NCBI GenBank assembly: GCA_019359445.1
Contig: JAHHHJ010000015.1
Span: 62,001-126,000 of the forward strand
Direction of reading: 5' to 3'
Origin: Kastovskya adunca ATA6-11-RM4
GTDB taxonomy: Bacteria > Cyanobacteriota > Cyanobacteriia > Cyanobacteriales > Coleofasciculaceae
Length of the DNA stretch: 64,000 nucleotides
Shown: one piece after another, positions 63,697 to 64,000 of the stretch
How the letters are laid out: every line of letters begins with the position of its first letter
How positions within the stretch are numbered: the stretch's first letter is position 1
The notes under the pieces: generated by a model
What the model saw: the letters and a program-made list of their open reading frames with translations, nothing else
Told to the model about the DNA's origin: nothing
Database searches by the model: none
Made by a program: the position numbers and the translations under genes

Positions 63697-64000
63697 TAGT
63701 TTCTCTCCTTAGTTGCCTTCTTCGCCACTGCCATAATTAGCCGTAGCGTATACTTTTCAGCTAACTTATCTTGTCGGGCGCGATCATCATCAAATTTTCG
63801 GTCTATATCAGCAATTTTGACTTCTATGCCCTTAATCCAATCTGTCGGGTTAAGCAACCACTCATCAAGCTGTTGCTTAAAAGATTTTTTAGGATTTTCA
63901 TTACTAATCTTTGTCCGTTCAAACTGATTACGGGCATTGGATGGTAAGTTATTTAGCAGCGAGATAACTAAATTACAATCTCCGTTGGAAAGTGCTTGTC
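63696..64000 (-). CDS. C-terminal part of probable Cas7-Cas5-Cas11 fusion (runs off window)
   Basis: The 100 residues visible (frame from 63998) read ...LVISLLNNLPSNARNQFERTK...QLDEWLLNPTDWIKGIEVKIADIDRKFDDDRARQDKLAEKYTLRLIMAVAKKATKERN, then TAA overlapping the next ATG. It is basic and entirely helical, like a small-subunit (Cas11) domain. Position directly before Cas7-2x and Csx19 is where the III-Dv fusion Cas7-Cas5-Cas11 sits in Synechocystis 6803. The identity is inferred from context; the rest is outside the window. Confidence 0.6.
   Translation of the reverse strand, partial: QALSNGDCNLVISLLNNLPSNARNQFERTKISNENPKKSFKQQLDEWLLNPTDWIKGIEVKIADIDRKFDDDRARQDKLAEKYTLRLIMAVAKKATKERN

Noticed and set aside
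58064-64000. A CRISPR repeat-spacer array near the cas genes
   Set aside because: I looked for regularly spaced repeats of 28-37 bp in 58-64 kb and in the other spacers and found none; the array must be outside the window.

Overview
The window is chromosomal DNA from a cyanobacterium, probably a filamentous one. HIP1 octamers (GCGATCGC) occur throughout genes and spacers. Heptameric short tandem repeats lie between genes. Several proteins belong to families I know only from cyanobacteria or the green lineage (CGLD27, DUF3318, DUF2811, DUF4112). The neighbourhoods yqeK-rsfS-CGLD27 and pdhB-secD-secF are typical of the phylum. The species cannot be named from the sequence alone.

Layout. 1-7.5 kb: a GNAT remnant, a GT-B glycosyltransferase, two small unknown proteins, YjbQ, a PAS/GAF histidine kinase and a DUF697 GTPase. 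7.7-9.1 kb: an IS200/IS605-type element with a frameshifted TnpB and hairpin ends. 9.2-11.8 kb: initiator tRNA-Met, an asparaginase, CGLD27, RsfS, and a yqeK gene reduced by an internal deletion. 11.8-37 kb: an exopolysaccharide region. It holds a WcaI-like glycosyltransferase, an RsbW-like kinase close to a STAS-sugar-transferase fusion, GalE, a GH74 glycosidase, and a Wzx/Wzy-type operon (Wza, PCP without kinase, Wzy-like, GT2 enzymes, Wzx). Beside these are an AP-superfamily phosphodiesterase, a UPF0104 flippase-like protein, a DPM1-like glycosyltransferase and a WecG/TagA enzyme. QueE and DUF3318 sit inside this stretch.

37-58 kb is mostly housekeeping: MurF, Pth, protoporphyrinogen oxidase, SecD/SecF, PdhB, DnaK and DnaJ. 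Between them is a 590-bp spacer with four same-strand DnaA-box-like motifs spaced 20-22 bp, a candidate replication origin. Next come a 1051-residue membrane protein built of about eight 95-residue repeats and a divergent ArsB / PAT-like acetyltransferase pair.

58.4-64 kb (right edge) is a CRISPR effector operon on the minus strand that runs off the window: the C-terminus of a probable Cas7-Cas5-Cas11 fusion, a double-RAMP Cas7-2x, Csx19, an interposed Uma2 nuclease, and a 797-residue TIGR03986 Cas7-insertion protein. This set fits the fused type III-D variant (III-Dv) described from Synechocystis 6803. Cas10, Cas6, any adaptation genes and the array are not in the window.

Start codons were moved inward from the longest ORF wherever that began with TTG or GTG and an internal ATG or GTG had a better Shine-Dalgarno sequence or fitted the family length.
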